Below the pieces are notes generated by a model that was not told where the DNA came from, searched no databases, and saw only the letters and a list, made by a program, of their open reading frames with translations. The translations under genes were made by a program, and so were the position numbers. From NCBI GenBank assembly GCA_025458585.1, contig JALOSD010000111.1, positions 1 through 5,973 on the forward strand: a stretch of DNA of 5,973 bases, in the 5' to 3' direction. This document shows, piece by piece, positions 5,884-5,973 of this stretch. Within the stretch, counting starts at the first letter, position 1; every line of letters begins with the position of its first letter. Origin of the DNA: Burkholderiaceae bacterium. GTDB lineage: Bacteria > Pseudomonadota > Gammaproteobacteria > Burkholderiales > Burkholderiaceae_C.

Positions 5884-5973
5884 TTCCGCACCGAGCGCTG
5901 GCACGCCGCCCGAGGCCGTCACGTCACACCGGGGTTTCGCACCGGCGGCCACGGGCTCGGGGGCCTCGATCGG

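Noticed and set aside
4662..5891. Minus-strand open frame (409 codons) opposite the small protein and regulator
   Set aside because: It has no domain, turns to Arg/Ala-rich sequence, and overlaps a complete receiver-LytTR gene.
5884..5973. Possible 3' end of a minus-strand gene at the right edge
   Set aside because: One minus frame is open here but shows no recognisable sequence, and the other two contain stops; there is too little to support a gene.
1..5973. tRNA, rRNA, riboswitch, CRISPR, insertion sequence or attachment site
   Set aside because: No cloverleaf, spaced repeat array, transposase motif or terminal inverted repeats were seen; the only repeats are in-frame coding repeats and short palindromes.

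Overview
The window is uniformly very GC-rich, with G or C at nearly every third codon position. It is densely packed with genes on the + strand and has no mobile elements, RNA genes or CRISPR. Base composition and protein style suggest a betaproteobacterium of the Burkholderiales, perhaps near Rubrivivax, Leptothrix or Methylibium. This is an inference from composition and gene content, not from a database comparison.

Layout: (1) Positions 1-56 hold the possible last codons of an upstream gene and a perfect 8-bp inverted repeat just before the first full gene. (2) 57-1481 encodes a MoxR-type AAA+ ATPase of the RavA kind. It overlaps by 4 nt (GTGA) with (3) 1478-3007, a von Willebrand A protein of the ViaA kind with an intact metal-ion-dependent adhesion site. 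(4) 3008-3122 is a 115-nt intergenic region with a perfect 16-bp palindrome and a candidate sigma70 promoter. (5) 3123-4613 is a membrane histidine kinase of the LytS/His_kinase family with a long Ala/Arg/Asp/Glu heptad-repeat region. (6) 4610-4987 is a small hydrophobic membrane protein starting at TTG inside the kinase stop (TTGA overlap), behind a strong ribosome binding site. (7) 4992-5819 is a LytTR-family response regulator. (8) 5820-5973 is non-coding as far as can be seen, with two weak hairpins.

There are two transcription units in the same direction. The first is a RavA-ViaA ATPase/VWA chaperone-like pair. In Escherichia coli this pair is linked to respiratory complexes, the inducible lysine decarboxylase and the inner membrane. 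The second is a two-component system whose kinase and regulator flank an undescribed small membrane protein. The tight coupling (TTGA overlap, then a 4-nt gap) suggests the three proteins are made together, and the small protein is a reasonable candidate for an accessory or sensory partner. I see no direct evidence that the two units act together.

No entirely new system is obvious. The most promising items are the small protein, with a Met/His cluster in its predicted periplasmic loop, and the heptad-repeat region of the kinase.
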